From Hallella multisaccharivorax DSM 17128 (GTDB lineage: Bacteria > Bacteroidota > Bacteroidia > Bacteroidales > Bacteroidaceae): a stretch of 64,000 nucleotides of DNA. Each line of letters begins with the position of its first letter. The first letter of the stretch is position 1. A program made the position numbers and the translations under genes. The stretch covers positions 2,928,422 to 2,992,421 of the forward strand of contig NZ_GL945017.1 of assembly GCF_000218235.1 (NCBI RefSeq), written 5' to 3'. The notes beneath the pieces are model-generated. The model was not told where the DNA came from. It worked only from the letters and a program-made list of their open reading frames with translations, and made no database searches. Shown here piece by piece: positions 17,715 through 27,620 of this stretch.

Positions 17715-18075
17715 GGCTCGTAACATCATGAACGGTAACATATACAAAAAACCTGTCCACTTTTTCCTGCCCTCCTCTTTTTATTGAAGGGCAGACAAGT
17801 GAAGCTGAAAATGAAAACATACAGGTCGTCACAAAAATAGCAATTTATTTTGAATAGCGGTCGACAGTTTGCTCCATAAATCAAGATTTTTGCAGTTTTT
17901 CATCCGTAAACCGTCATTTTCGCCGCACTTCCGCCTCATATAACACACGGGCCAAATAAGATCATCATGAGATCCGGCACGTGTCGTAGCAATCTCCGGC
18001 ACGTGCCGGAAAATTGTACGGCACGTGCCGGAGCATTGTCTGACACGTGCCGTACGATGAAAAATAAGCACTGTC
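17715..18075. other. Space between rhamnosidase and alaS
   Basis: 361 bases. The half near alaS carries the CACGTG array (17974-18056); the rest is AT-rich and should contain the rhamnosidase promoter, but I find no convincing two-box site. No gene is supported. Confidence 0.5.
17974..18056. repeat. Array of four CACGTG palindromes with a 22-base pitch
   Basis: CACGTG starts at 17978, 18000, 18022 and 18044, exactly 22 bases apart. The second copy sits in a 16-base perfect palindrome (TCCGGCACGTGCCGGA, 17995-18010) and the third in a 12-base one (18019-18030). Copies one and four are imperfect. The linkers differ. It lies just after the alaS stop and about 260 bases upstream of the rhamnosidase ATG. 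Confidence 0.9.
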
Positions 18076-20742
18076 TCAAAGGTCGCAGAGCTCCACGACC
18101 TTTTCTACGGCCGCGTTGAGGCCGTCAAGGTCCTTTCCGCCAGCCTGAGCATAGTGGGGCTGTCCTCCTCCGCCGCCCTTGATGAGCTTGGCAGCCTCGC
18201 GGACGATCTGCCCCGCGTTGAGTCGGCGGTCTTTCACCATGTCGTCTGAGAACATGACCGAAATCATCGGTTTGTCGTGAGCATTGCTGCCGATGGCGCA
18301 GACGAGACGCTCGGGCAGGCGCTCCCGAATCTTGAAGACGAGATCCTTGGCATTGTTGGCATCGAACGGCACAACGGCCTTCACCACCTTCACACCGTTC
18401 ATCTCATTGGCGCCAGCCACGAGATGGTCGCACATCTGCTGCACTACCTGCGCCTGGAACTGCTCCACTTGCTTTTTCAATCCGGTGTTTTCGTCAATGG
18501 ACTTCTGAATGGTCTTCTGCAGATCCTTGGCATTATTAAACATGCCCTTGATGGTGTCGAGGGTGTCTTCCACAGCGTAGATGGCTTCCTCGGCGGCTTC
18601 ACCGGTGAGGGCTTCGACGCGACGGATACCCGCGGCGATACTGCTCTCGGCGATGATCTTGAAGAATCCGATGTGGCCGGTGCTCTTGACGTGAATGCCT
18701 CCGCAGAACTCGGCCGACGGTCCGAAGCGCACTACGCGTACCTTATCACCATATTTCTCGCCGAAGAGGGCGACGGCACCGAGTTTCTTTGCTTCCTCGA
18801 TAGGAGTGTCGCGGTGTTCATCGAGGGGCAGGTCTTCGCGAATCATCTTGTTGACGATGCGCTCTACCTGGCGGATCTGCTCTGGCGAGACCTTCTGGAA
18901 ATAGTTGAAGTCGAAGCGCAGCACATTCTCGTCGACATAAGAGCCACGCTGTTCGGTCTGCTCGCCGAGAACTTGCTTCAGGGCATAGTCGAGTAGGTGG
19001 GTGGCAGTGTGGTTGCAGGCGGAGCCTTCACGCTTGGCGATGTCCACCTCGGCGCGCAGGTCAGCGGTGATGTCGGCCGGCAACTTCTTGATAATGTGAA
19101 TGCTTTGGTTGTTCTCACGCTTAGTGTCGACGACGTCAATGGTCTCATCGGCAAAGACAAACTTGCCCTTGTCGCCTACCTGTCCGCCCATCTCACCATA
19201 GAAGGGCGTCTGGTCGAGTACGACTTCAAAGAACACGTTTTTCTTCTGTGTCACCTTACGGTAGCGCAGGATGTGCGCGTCGCAGGCATCGGTGTCGTAG
19301 CCTACGAACTCCTGCTCACCCTCGCTGACGCTGACCCAGTCGCTGTTCTCTACGGCAGCGGCGTTGCGTGCGCGCTCTTTCTGCTTGGTCATCTCCTCGT
19401 TGAAGCCGTTCTCGTCGACACTGAAGCCGTTCTCGCCACAGATGAGCTCGGTAAGGTCGAGGGGGAAGCCATAAGTGTCGAAGAGACGGAAGGCCTTTTC
19501 GCCCTCAAGTTCTTTCTTACCGGCAGCCTTCAGCTCCTCCATATCCACGGTGAGCAGGCTGATGCCTCGGTCGAGAGTACGGAGGAAGGAATTCTCTTCT
19601 TGCTTCATCACTTTGGCAATGAGTTCCTGTTGTGTCTTCAATTCGGGATAGGCACTGCCCATCTCAGCCACGAGTACGGGCACGAGCTTGTACATGAACG
19701 CTTCCTTCTGGTTGAGGAAAGTGTAGGCATAGCGCACGGCGCGGCGAAGGATACGGCGGATGACATAGCCGGCCTTGGCGTTGCTTGGCAGCTGTCCATC
19801 GGCAATGGCAAAGGCAACGGCACGCAGATGGTCGGCAACGACACGGATGGCGATGTCTACTTTCTCCTCTGCGTTCACCCCTTCGCCGTTGGCTCCTTCA
19901 GGGAAGGTGTGGTTGTACTTGTGTCCTGACAGCCGCTCAATCTCCTCAATGATAGGGGTGAAGATGTCGGTGTCGTAGTTGGAGCTTTTCCCTTGAAGCA
20001 GCCGCACGAGGCGCTCAAAGCCTAAGCCAGTGTCGATGACGTGCATCTTCAGGGGCTCCAGAGAGCCATCTGCCTTACGGTTGAACTGCATGAACACGAT
20101 GTTCCAGATCTCGATGACCTGCGGATGATCTTTGTTGACTAACTGTTCTCCAGGTACTTTCTTCTTCTCTTCCTTGGGCCGGAAGTCGATGTGAATCTCT
20201 GAGCAGGGTCCGCAGGGGCCTGTGTCGCCCATCTCCCAGAAGTTATCGTGTTTGTTTCCGTTGACAATATGGTTCTTTGGGAAGTGCTTCTCCCAGTATT
20301 TGGCAGCCTCGTCGTCGCGGGAAATATTCTCGGAGGGATCGCCCTCAAAGACCGTAACATAAAGGTCCTTCGGGTCAAGGTGCAGCACATTGACCAGGTA
20401 CTCGAAGGCATAGTCGATGGCACCTTCCTTGAAATAATCGCCGAAGCTCCAGTTGCCCAGCATCTCGAACATGGTGTGGTGGGAGAGTGCGGAGTCGCGT
20501 CCGACCTCTTCAAGATCGTTGTGCTTTCCGCTGACGCGCAGGCATTTCTGTGAGTCGGTGCGTCGGCATGGGTGGGGATCTTTTGTGCCGAGAATAATAT
20601 CTTTCCACTGGTTCATACCGGCATTGGTGAACATCAGCGTGGGGTCGTCCTTCACCACAATTGGGGCAGAAGGCACGATGACGTGTCCCTTTGACTCGAA
20701 AAACTTCAGGTACGAGTCACGGATTTCGTTTGCTGTCATCAT
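18076..20742 (-). CDS. alaS: Alanyl-tRNA synthetase
   Basis: 888 residues, close to the family norm. It charges tRNA-Ala. The class II catalytic core occupies the first 260 residues or so ([24 protein letters not shown]). The editing domain has H578 and H582 in HTATH, and C680 and H684 in CGGIH, the four metal ligands. The C-terminal C-Ala domain includes the glycine-rich [15 protein letters not shown]. ATGs at 20742 and 20739 are adjacent; either may be used. It is divergent from the MerR gene, with a -7 box at 20807-20814. Confidence 0.98.
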   Translation of the reverse strand: MMTANEIRDSYLKFFESKGHVIVPSAPIVVKDDPTLMFTNAGMNQWKDIILGTKDPHPCRRTDSQKCLRVSGKHNDLEEVGRDSALSHHTMFEMLGNWSFGDYFKEGAIDYAFEYLVNVLHLDPKDLYVTVFEGDPSENISRDDEAAKYWEKHFPKNHIVNGNKHDNFWEMGDTGPCGPCSEIHIDFRPKEEKKKVPGEQLVNKDHPQVIEIWNIVFMQFNRKADGSLEPLKMHVIDTGLGFERLVRLLQGKSSNYDTDIFTPIIEEIERLSGHKYNHTFPEGANGEGVNAEEKVDIAIRVVADHLRAVAFAIADGQLPSNAKAGYVIRRILRRAVRYAYTFLNQKEAFMYKLVPVLVAEMGSAYPELKTQQELIAKVMKQEENSFLRTLDRGISLLTVDMEELKAAGKKELEGEKAFRLFDTYGFPLDLTELICGENGFSVDENGFNEEMTKQKERARNAAAVENSDWVSVSEGEQEFVGYDTDACDAHILRYRKVTQKKNVFFEVVLDQTPFYGEMGGQVGDKGKFVFADETIDVVDTKRENNQSIHIIKKLPADITADLRAEVDIAKREGSACNHTATHLLDYALKQVLGEQTEQRGSYVDENVLRFDFNYFQKVSPEQIRQVERIVNKMIREDLPLDEHRDTPIEEAKKLGAVALFGEKYGDKVRVVRFGPSAEFCGGIHVKSTGHIGFFKIIAESSIAAGIRRVEALTGEAAEEAIYAVEDTLDTIKGMFNNAKDLQKTIQKSIDENTGLKKQVEQFQAQVVQQMCDHLVAGANEMNGVKVVKAVVPFDANNAKDLVFKIRERLPERLVCAIGSNAHDKPMISVMFSDDMVKDRRLNAGQIVREAAKLIKGGGGGQPHYAQAGGKDLDGLNAAVEKVVELCDL

Positions 20743-20806
20743 CTTGTATTTAGATGTTTTAAATAATAAGTCTGTTTTTTTATTCTCAATAGTTGAATAT
20801 CAAGTG

Positions 20807-20814
20807 CAAAATTA
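20807..20814 (-). promoter_or_regulatory. -7 promoter box of alaS
   Basis: TAATTTTG on the minus strand, 65 bases before the alaS start. No TTTG at the -33 position. Confidence 0.5.
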
Positions 20815-20835
20815 CTAATTTCTTTGTTTTTTCTG

Positions 20836-20843
20836 TATCTTTG
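20836..20843 (+). promoter_or_regulatory. -7 promoter box of the MerR-family gene
   Basis: TATCTTTG, 23 bases before the ATG at 20867. No clear -33 element. It lies back to back with the alaS box. Confidence 0.55.
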
Positions 20844-20866
20844 CAGCCAAGAAAGAGAAAAGATTT

Positions 20867-21214
20867 ATGGCGACATACAGCGAGAAGAAAAAGAAACTGT
20901 ACTACTCCATCAAGGAGGTGTCGGAAATAATCGGCGTAAATGAAAGTACTCTACGTTTTTGGGAGAAGGAGTTTCCAATGATTAAGCCTAAGACGACAGG
21001 GGTGGGCAAAGTCCGGCAATACACTGAAAAGAACATTGAGGAGCTGAAGATCATCTATAATCTGATCAAGGTGAGAGGCTTCAAGATAGCTGCCGCACGG
21101 AATTATCTGCGTAGCAACAGGGATGGGGTGGACAAGAGCTCAGAGGTCATCGGCATGTTGCAGGAAACGCTTTCCGAATTGAAAGAAATAAAAGCGCATC
21201 TCGATCTGCTGTAA
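20867..21214 (+). CDS. MerR-family transcriptional regulator
   Basis: 115 residues. The winged helix-turn-helix spans about residues 12-80 (YYSIKEVSEIIGVNESTLRFWEKEF read in two parts, then RQYTEKNIEELKIIYNLI). A short C-terminal coiled segment (LQETLSELKEIKAHLDLL) gives a dimerisation helix. There is no effector domain and no cysteine cluster, so metal or drug sensing cannot be proposed. Divergent from alaS and convergent with rel. Target unknown. Confidence 0.9.
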   Translation: MATYSEKKKKLYYSIKEVSEIIGVNESTLRFWEKEFPMIKPKTTGVGKVRQYTEKNIEELKIIYNLIKVRGFKIAAARNYLRSNRDGVDKSSEVIGMLQETLSELKEIKAHLDLL

Positions 21215-21252
21215 TTCCCATGCGTATGCTGTCCGCAGGGGAATCGTTTTTT
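21214..21252 (+). terminator. Terminator of the MerR-family gene
   Basis: Stem ATTCCC (21214-21219) with GGGAAT (21239-21244), plus an inner stem TGCG/CGCA after one mismatch, followed by CGTTTTTT. Confidence 0.8.
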
Positions 21253-21253
21253 A

Positions 21254-23521
21254 TCACAGTATCTGCCTGACTTCTTTCAAGTCTTCTATCTTTTTCAGTC
21301 TGCCGACGATGGTCTTCACCTCTTCGCGGTCGTGGACACGTATTTCTATCTGCCCGCTGAAGATGCCTTGGTCGGCAGTGAACGACACTTTGTGAATGTT
21401 GACATTCATTTTGTTGGAGATGATTTCCACCACATCGTGGAAGATGCTCTTGCGGTCAATGCCTTCCACCTCGATGGTGGCATCGAAAAAGAGCTGACGG
21501 TGCATGTCCCATGTCGCGTCGAGGATGCGTGGCCCAAAGCTTGCCTTAAGCTTGGCTGCGGTGGGGCACGACCGCTTGTGTATTTCCACATGGTCCTTGC
21601 TGTCAATGAATCCGAGAATGTCATCGCCAGGGATAGGATGGCAACATGCGGGGAAGATGTACATGCCGATGGTACGCTCGGAAATGACACAGGGTATTTT
21701 TCTGTTGAATCCCTTGTCGGCAACCAACAGCTCATTGCTGATGGGGTGTGTGGGCTCTCCCTTTTTCTTTCTTCCGATGAATGGTACATATTTTTTCCAT
21801 CCCGATACGGTCGAAGTCTTTTTCTCATTGAGAATCTCAGCATCCTTGTCGCTAAGGATGACGGTTTTCTTTCCTAAGGCCGCAAAGAAATTCTCTTGTG
21901 AGTCAATCTCATGATAAGTGCACAGCTTGTCGATGATGTCAGGTGAAGGTTGCAGGTCTTTGTCCTTGAGCCATTGCTTGAATATTTCCTCACCGGTGTT
22001 CTGCTGCTCGCGATGGTCTCGCCTAAGGATTGCCTGAATCTTAGAGCGGGCCTTGGCTGTAGAAACGAAGTTGATCCATGATGGCTGCACATGCTGTGAA
22101 TTGGAGGACAGTACCTCTACCTGGTCTCCACTTTGCAGTTTATGGCTCAGTGGCACAAGACGGTGATTGACTTTTGCGCCGATACAGTGACTTCCGAGGA
22201 ATGTGTGGATTTGGAAAGCATAGTCGAGTACGGTGCTACCGGAGGGAAGGTTCTTGACCTCTCCTTTAGGCGTGAACACGAAGATTTCTGTGGCGAAGAG
22301 ATTCAGTTTGATGGAGTCGAGAAAGTCCATGGCATCCGGTTGCGGATCGTCAAGAATCTCCTTGATGGTGCCGAGCCATTTGTTAAGCTCTGTGTCTTCG
22401 TCGGTGGAGTTTTGCTCCTTGTATTTCCAGTGTGCTGCAAAGCCTTGCTCCGCGATGTCATCCATACGGTCGGACCGGATCTGCACTTCAATCCATTTGC
22501 CCTGTTTCGACATCATGGTGGCATGGAGCGCCTGATAGCCATTGGCTTTGGGGTGGTTGACCCAGTCGCGCAATCGGTCTGGATGGCTCTTGTATATTTG
22601 GTTCAGGGCAACATAGATTTGGAAGCATTCGTTGATTTCATCCTTGTACTCCTTTGGAGTAAAGATGATTCTCACTGCGAGAATGTCGTAGATCTCCTCA
22701 AATGTAACATGCTTGTTCTGCATCTTGCACCAGATGGAGTAGGGACTTTTGACGCGGGCCTTGATGTGATAAGTGAATCCCATCTGATTGAGCGATTCAC
22801 GGATAGGGGCAGTGAACTCGTCGAAGAGTGTCTGCCGCTCTTTTTCAGTCATGGACAGTTTCTGCATGATGCGGTCGTACTCTTCGGGATGCTCAAACTT
22901 GAAGCTCAGGTCTTCAAGCTCAGTCTTAATCTTGTTGAGTCCCAATCGGTTGGCAATGGGCGCGTAGATATATAGCGTCTCGCCCGCGATTTTGTATTGT
23001 TTATTCTTTGGTTGCGAGGCCAGTGTGCGCATATTGTGCAGTCGGTCACAGATTTTAATGAGAATGACTCGGATATCATCACTCATGGTAAGCAGTAGCT
23101 TCTTGAAGTTCTCCGCCTGGGCTGAAGCGTGATCACCGAAGATACCACCACTGATTTTAGTCAGTCCATCAACAATTTGTGCTATTTTTGGTCCAAAGAT
23201 ATTCTCAATATCCTCGGTAGTATAGTCGGTATCCTCCACCACATCGTGTAACAAAGCCGCGCAAATGCTTGTGGAGCCAAGTCCCATCTCTTCGCATGCT
23301 ATCTGTGCCACGGCGATGGGGTGCATGATATATGGCTCTCCCGACAGTCTGCGCACGCCTTTGTGTGCCTGGCGGGCAAAGTTGAAGGCCTTTGTGATGA
23401 TATCTGCTTTACGGCGGTGTGAGGATTGCAGATAAGTGTTGAGGAGATGATTGAAAGCATCCGTTATCATCTTGTTATCGGCCTGCTCCCTCTCCTTGTT
23501 TTTCAACTCTTGGTCGTCCAT
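21254..23521 (-). CDS. RelA/SpoT-family (p)ppGpp synthetase/hydrolase
   Basis: 755 residues from the ATG at 23521 (a longer frame would use TTG). It makes and degrades the stringent-response alarmone. The HD hydrolase domain contains ALLHDVVEDTD near residue 90. A synthetase domain follows (CDRLHNMRTL belongs to the HD part; VNHPKANGYQALHATM and QIRSDRMDDIAE to the synthetase part). A TGS domain (FVFTPKGEVKNLPSGST) and a C-terminal ACT domain (about 685-755) complete the long bifunctional form. Both active sites look intact. It is the last gene of the parA-parB-DUF5683-mltD-rel series. Confidence 0.95.
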   Translation of the reverse strand: MDDQELKNKEREQADNKMITDAFNHLLNTYLQSSHRRKADIITKAFNFARQAHKGVRRLSGEPYIMHPIAVAQIACEEMGLGSTSICAALLHDVVEDTDYTTEDIENIFGPKIAQIVDGLTKISGGIFGDHASAQAENFKKLLLTMSDDIRVILIKICDRLHNMRTLASQPKNKQYKIAGETLYIYAPIANRLGLNKIKTELEDLSFKFEHPEEYDRIMQKLSMTEKERQTLFDEFTAPIRESLNQMGFTYHIKARVKSPYSIWCKMQNKHVTFEEIYDILAVRIIFTPKEYKDEINECFQIYVALNQIYKSHPDRLRDWVNHPKANGYQALHATMMSKQGKWIEVQIRSDRMDDIAEQGFAAHWKYKEQNSTDEDTELNKWLGTIKEILDDPQPDAMDFLDSIKLNLFATEIFVFTPKGEVKNLPSGSTVLDYAFQIHTFLGSHCIGAKVNHRLVPLSHKLQSGDQVEVLSSNSQHVQPSWINFVSTAKARSKIQAILRRDHREQQNTGEEIFKQWLKDKDLQPSPDIIDKLCTYHEIDSQENFFAALGKKTVILSDKDAEILNEKKTSTVSGWKKYVPFIGRKKKGEPTHPISNELLVADKGFNRKIPCVISERTIGMYIFPACCHPIPGDDILGFIDSKDHVEIHKRSCPTAAKLKASFGPRILDATWDMHRQLFFDATIEVEGIDRKSIFHDVVEIISNKMNVNIHKVSFTADQGIFSGQIEIRVHDREEVKTIVGRLKKIEDLKEVRQIL

Positions 23522-23569
23522 ACTCAATTTCTCATTAATAGGTTCATCCTGCTCAGTCTAAACGCTGGT

Positions 23570-24991
23570 TCATTTCACGCGTATCTTCTTTCCGACCCTG
23601 ATATTGTTGCCGCTGATCTTGTTCAGTTTCTTCAGTTTGGAGACTGTAGTATTATTACGTTCTGCTATCTCGCTGAGCGTGTCACCCTCTCGGACGGACA
23701 CGTTCCTGGCTTTTTGTTTCTTTTTGTCTTTCTTCTTACTGTTCTTAGATCTCTTGCTGCTCCTGGAGCTCCGGCTGCCTCTGCTATTTCTCTTTGATGA
23801 TTGCCGGTAGCTGCTTTTCTCTGTTGTTTGCTCGTCTGATTCGGTATTGTCGAAAGTGACCTTGTTCTCTTTGACGGTGTAATTGTCGCTGCCTCCGGCT
23901 ACTTTCACTTCCATGCGCTTGGGCTTGTAGTCTTTTGTGTTAGACGAGATGATGGAATCTTCCTTGTCAATGAAAGCGGGAATCAGGGCTGACGGCAGGC
24001 GAAGGACAGCAAGTTCGGATCGCCCGCTGACAATATTGTGGCGGTATTGCGGATTGAGATCCATGAGTTCATCAATACTGATGGGGAGAAACTGCGCTAT
24101 CTGCTCGAAATGAATATCACGGTCAACCATTACCGTATCTGTTGATTGTGGCAGGTCGGTGTTTAATGGGCAGATATTATGGTCACAGTAATAGTTCATG
24201 ACATAGTTGGCAGCAATGAAGGCGGGTACATAACCGCGTGTTTCTGCAGGCAGTTTTGGATAGATTTTCCAATAGTCTCGTTCACCTTTAGAGCGGCGGA
24301 TGGCCTTGTTAAGTGCATCCACGCCACAGTTGTAGGCAGAAATTACGAGATTCCAGTCACCGTAGATCTTATATAAGTCGCTCAAATAATGGGCTGCTGC
24401 ATAGGAAGCTCTTATAAGATCACGACGTTCGTCGACCAATGAGTTGATCTTCAATCCGTAGCGCTTCGCAGGCGTGAGCATAAACTGCCACAGTCCCACA
24501 GCGCCGGCCTTGGACTTTGCCGTGGGATTGAGTGCAGACTCGATCACGGGAAGATATTTCAATTCTAAAGGCAAGTCATAGCTTTCCAATGCTTCTTCAA
24601 AGACAGGAAGATAGAAGTTCTGGGCTCCGAGCATATAAGCCACCTTGCGTCTGAGCTGGCCGGTATATCGGTCAATAAAGGCCTGGACAATGTCATTGTA
24701 AGGCATCTCAATGGCGGTAGGAAGCTTTGCCAACCGCTCCTTGTAGATGCTTGCATCATATATAGGATTGATGTCCGGCATGTTGCAATCGGTATCTGGC
24801 TTGAGATACATCTTGGTCTTGTAAAGTTGCATAAGGCTGTCAAGATCTGTAGTCATTGCCAGAGGAAGGTCTATGTGTTCCTTTCTGCCATTGCCGTTGA
24901 CGGTAATGCCTTTCTCATCTGTCTGCGCTTGTGTGTTAAGGCAGAATATAGCTAATAAAACTGAAACAATGAGAGTTCTTTTCTTTTTCAT
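23570..24991 (-). CDS. Lytic transglycosylase of the MltD type with LysM domain
   Basis: 473 residues from the ATG at 24991, which gives a classic signal peptide (MKKKRTLIVSVLLAIFCLNTQAQ read in part). An ATG at 25006 is also possible. The SLT domain contains VIESALNPTAKSKAGAVGLW with the catalytic Glu in the IES motif, and later DWNLVISAYNCG. After a long Ser/Lys/Arg-rich linker (SSKRNSRGSRSSRSSKRSKN) comes a LysM domain at the C-terminus (SVREGDTLSEIAERNN). It cleaves peptidoglycan in the periplasm. The linker is extremely basic. Gene order with DUF5683 and ParAB is typical for Bacteroidales. Confidence 0.94.
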   Translation of the reverse strand: MKKKRTLIVSVLLAIFCLNTQAQTDEKGITVNGNGRKEHIDLPLAMTTDLDSLMQLYKTKMYLKPDTDCNMPDINPIYDASIYKERLAKLPTAIEMPYNDIVQAFIDRYTGQLRRKVAYMLGAQNFYLPVFEEALESYDLPLELKYLPVIESALNPTAKSKAGAVGLWQFMLTPAKRYGLKINSLVDERRDLIRASYAAAHYLSDLYKIYGDWNLVISAYNCGVDALNKAIRRSKGERDYWKIYPKLPAETRGYVPAFIAANYVMNYYCDHNICPLNTDLPQSTDTVMVDRDIHFEQIAQFLPISIDELMDLNPQYRHNIVSGRSELAVLRLPSALIPAFIDKEDSIISSNTKDYKPKRMEVKVAGGSDNYTVKENKVTFDNTESDEQTTEKSSYRQSSKRNSRGSRSSRSSKRSKNSKKKDKKKQKARNVSVREGDTLSEIAERNNTTVSKLKKLNKISGNNIRVGKKIRVK

Positions 24992-25031
24992 TCTTTTTTC
25001 AAACATTAGTGTGTGACCGCGAGTACGTCTT

Positions 25032-25757
25032 TTAAAACGTAAACCCACATTGCAAGCCGATGGTGGGTCTGCTGAAGGGTGTCAGCCCGTTTCCCTGGCT
25101 GTTAATGACCGTCGGGGAAAAGTAGAAGCTCAGGTCCGGGGTGATGTCGAACTCTGACAACGAGGCATCAACATAGGCGTCAATGACTGACAGCGCATAG
25201 ACGCCCACCATGACAAAGAAGCTCATGTCGCGCCAACGGCGATACCGGTCCTTACGTTTGCGGAATACATCTTGCCATTGTGCTTGATTTTGACTGGTGA
25301 TCTGTGTGCCAAGATGCAGGAATTGATTGTAGCTCTGCGTGGCGGGATTGTCGTCCATGATGTCAAGATAGGCCTGACTGTAGTCGCGGTACATCATGTT
25401 GTTCCATCTCAACGCATAGGCACAACCCACAAAACCGCCGTAAAAAATAGGTAGTTTCCAATACTTACGATTATATATCTGACCAGCTCCTGGCATGACG
25501 AGGGCAAGCCACATGGCTCTTTTGGGGTCAGGTTTCCATGTTGCCCAATCGCGTTTTTGCTTTTTTAGCTTTGTCGTGTCAGCTACGGCCTGCTTTTCTG
25601 CTACGGTTATGCTGTCCTCCGCCACAAACTCTTCCGTATGGATCGTGTCGTTACCATGTCTGGCCTCGGCAACTTGTGCGTTTGTTCCTAAAGGACAGCA
25701 TAGAAGGCATAGAATAGCAGTCCAAAATTTATTATATATAGAATAATGTGGTAACAT
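25032..25757 (-). CDS. DUF5683 membrane protein
   Basis: 241 residues. Signal peptide at the start (FWTAILCLLCCPLGTNAQ), then an acidic linker. The DUF5683 core carries the hallmark ALVMPGAGQIYNRKYWKLPI and hydrophobic segments (FYGGFVGCAYALRWNN; SFFVMVGVYALSVIDAYVDA). The function of the family is not known to me; it is regularly found between parB and a MltD-type gene in Bacteroidota. It lies 14 bases after parB. ATG at 25757. Confidence 0.88.
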   Translation of the reverse strand: MLPHYSIYNKFWTAILCLLCCPLGTNAQVAEARHGNDTIHTEEFVAEDSITVAEKQAVADTTKLKKQKRDWATWKPDPKRAMWLALVMPGAGQIYNRKYWKLPIFYGGFVGCAYALRWNNMMYRDYSQAYLDIMDDNPATQSYNQFLHLGTQITSQNQAQWQDVFRKRKDRYRRWRDMSFFVMVGVYALSVIDAYVDASLSEFDITPDLSFYFSPTVINSQGNGLTPFSRPTIGLQCGFTF

Positions 25758-25771
25758 AAATGGCGAAGGCT

Positions 25772-26680
25772 CTATTCAGCCTGTGCGTTTTGTTTCTTCA
25801 AACCGTCAAAGACGCTCATAATACGTTCCAACTCTTTCTCATTCTCAAAGGGTATGCTGATCTTCCCTTTGCCTTTGTTCGAGCAAGAAAGCCGCACTTG
25901 GGTCCCAAGGAAATTGGAGAGGTGTTCTCTGAGCGTATTATAGGTTTCAGAGAGAGTACTTTTAGCTTTAATCTTTTTCTTTCCAGAATCGATGTCATCT
26001 CCATTTTTGAGATGTTGTACCATTTCCTCTACCTTTCTTACCGACCATCCATTCTTAATGATTTCCTTGAAGAGCTGAAGCTGTGTAGATGGGCTGTCAA
26101 TGGCGAGCAGCGCACGGGCATGTCCCATATCTATTTCCCGTTTCTGCAATGCCATCTGCACTTGAGCAGGCAACTTCAGAAGACGTAGATAATTGGTGAC
26201 GTTGGCACGGCTCTTGCCGACGCGCTCCGCCACTTTCTCCTGTGTCATGTTTTTCCCTTCCATCAGATGTTCATACGCGAGAGAAATCTCTATAGGGTTG
26301 AGGTCCTCACGTTGTATGTTTTCCACAAGCGCCATCTCCATGACGCTCTCATCCTTAATGGTGCGGATATAGGCCGGAATCGTTTTGAGTCCTGCGATCT
26401 GTGAGGCTCTCCATCGGCGTTCACCGGCGATGATCTGGAATCGGTTCTCTGCCGTCTGCCTCAGCGTGATGGGCTGAATGATTCCGATCTCACGGATGCT
26501 TGCCGCCAGTTCTTCCAGCTTGTCCTCGTCGAAGAGACTTCGTGGCTGGTTGGGATTGCGCTCAATCTGATCGAGAGGTATTTCGCTGATGGTCGATGAT
26601 CCTTCCGTTCGCACGTTTTCTGTAGAGAGGAGGGCGTCAAGACCACGGCCGAGTGCGTTGAATTTTTTGTGTACTGCCAT
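25772..26680 (-). CDS. parB: Chromosome-partitioning protein ParB
   Basis: 302 residues. The CTP-binding ParB/Spo0J domain has GERRWRAS at 86-93, preceded by PNQPRSLFDEDKLEELA. A central helix-turn-helix (TQEKVAERVGKSRANVTNYL) binds parS. A C-terminal dimerisation segment follows. Works with ParA encoded directly upstream in chromosome segregation. I did not find a clear parS site (TGTTTCACGTGAAACA-like) in the window. Confidence 0.96.
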   Translation of the reverse strand: MAVHKKFNALGRGLDALLSTENVRTEGSSTISEIPLDQIERNPNQPRSLFDEDKLEELAASIREIGIIQPITLRQTAENRFQIIAGERRWRASQIAGLKTIPAYIRTIKDESVMEMALVENIQREDLNPIEISLAYEHLMEGKNMTQEKVAERVGKSRANVTNYLRLLKLPAQVQMALQKREIDMGHARALLAIDSPSTQLQLFKEIIKNGWSVRKVEEMVQHLKNGDDIDSGKKKIKAKSTLSETYNTLREHLSNFLGTQVRLSCSNKGKGKISIPFENEKELERIMSVFDGLKKQNAQAE

Positions 26681-26694
26681 AGTTGTAATCCGTG

Positions 26695-27459
26695 TTACGC
26701 GTTTTTGTCAATGATTTCCTTAGCCAGGGCAAGGTGGTTCTTGGCTCCTGTAGAATCAGCGTCATAAAGAATGACCGGTAGTCCATGGCTGGGAGCTTCA
26801 GATAGCTTTACGTTGCGCTGGATGACGGTCTTGAAAACCAATTCCTGGAAGTGACGTTTCACTTCATCGTAGATTTGGTTGGCAAGTCTCAGGCGTGAAT
26901 CATACATAGTGAGCAGGAACCCCTCTATCTCAAGCTTGGTATTGAGCCGGCTCTTAATGATCTTGATGGTGTTGAGTAGCTTGCTGATTCCTTCTAAAGC
27001 GAAATATTCGCATTGTACCGGTATGATAACAGAGTTGGCAGCCGTGAGTGCATTGACCGTGATGAGTCCTAAAGACGGCGAACAGTCGATGAGTATATAA
27101 TCGTATTCGGAGCGCAGGGGATCAAGAATATTCTTCAGTACTTTCTCTCTGTTGTCAATGTTTAGCATTTCTATCTCAGCTCCGACGAGGTCAATATGGC
27201 TGGGAATAATGTCAAGCCCGTCGATATCGGTAGTATATATTGCGTCGCGCACATCAGCGTGGTCGATGATGCACTCGTAGATGGAGCAGTCCACTTGTGA
27301 GATGTCGACGCCCAGTCCACTGGATGCGTTGGCCTGTGGGTCAGCATCCACGACGAGGACTTTCTTCTCAAGCGTGGCAAGCGAAGCGGCAAGATTGATG
27401 GTGGTAGTGGTCTTTCCTACACCGCCCTTCTGATTAGCTAAAGCAATGATTTTTGCCAT
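26695..27459 (-). CDS. parA: Chromosome-partitioning ATPase ParA
   Basis: 254 residues from the ATG at 27459, which gives MAKIIALANQKGGVGKTTT. Longer frames run through the promoter box and are not used. The deviant Walker A KGGVGKTT is at 11-18; the switch motifs DADPQANASSGL and LIDCSPSLGLIT follow. Heads the parA-parB operon, 14 bases before parB. The -7 box is at 27514-27521. Confidence 0.96.
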   Translation of the reverse strand: MAKIIALANQKGGVGKTTTTINLAASLATLEKKVLVVDADPQANASSGLGVDISQVDCSIYECIIDHADVRDAIYTTDIDGLDIIPSHIDLVGAEIEMLNIDNREKVLKNILDPLRSEYDYILIDCSPSLGLITVNALTAANSVIIPVQCEYFALEGISKLLNTIKIIKSRLNTKLEIEGFLLTMYDSRLRLANQIYDEVKRHFQELVFKTVIQRNVKLSEAPSHGLPVILYDADSTGAKNHLALAKEIIDKNA

Positions 27460-27513
27460 TGTTATCTTTCTTTTCGCCACTTCCAGCAGATGAAGACGTG
27501 GCATAGTTTGTTG

Positions 27514-27521
27514 CAAAGATA
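27514..27521 (-). promoter_or_regulatory. -7 promoter box of parA
   Basis: TATCTTTG on the minus strand, 54 bases before the parA ATG. No -33 TTTG at the expected distance. Confidence 0.5.
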
Positions 27522-27562
27522 CATATTTTGCGTGAAACATTCACTTTTTAAACCTTTTTTCG

Positions 27563-27570
27563 TACTTTTG
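27563..27570 (+). promoter_or_regulatory. -7 promoter box of surE-lpxB
   Basis: TACTTTTG, 50 bases before the surE ATG at 27621. Back to back with the parA box. Confidence 0.5.
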
Positions 27571-27620
27571 CCCGTGGATTTTAATATAAAAGAATCAGTA
27601 ATCATAACATTCAGAAGCAA

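Noticed and set aside
17974..18056. CACGTG array as parS centromere sites for ParB
   Set aside because: The core CACGTG occurs in parS, but the flanks here are CCGG-rich and do not match TGTTTCACGTGAAACA, and parB is 8 kb away with other genes between.
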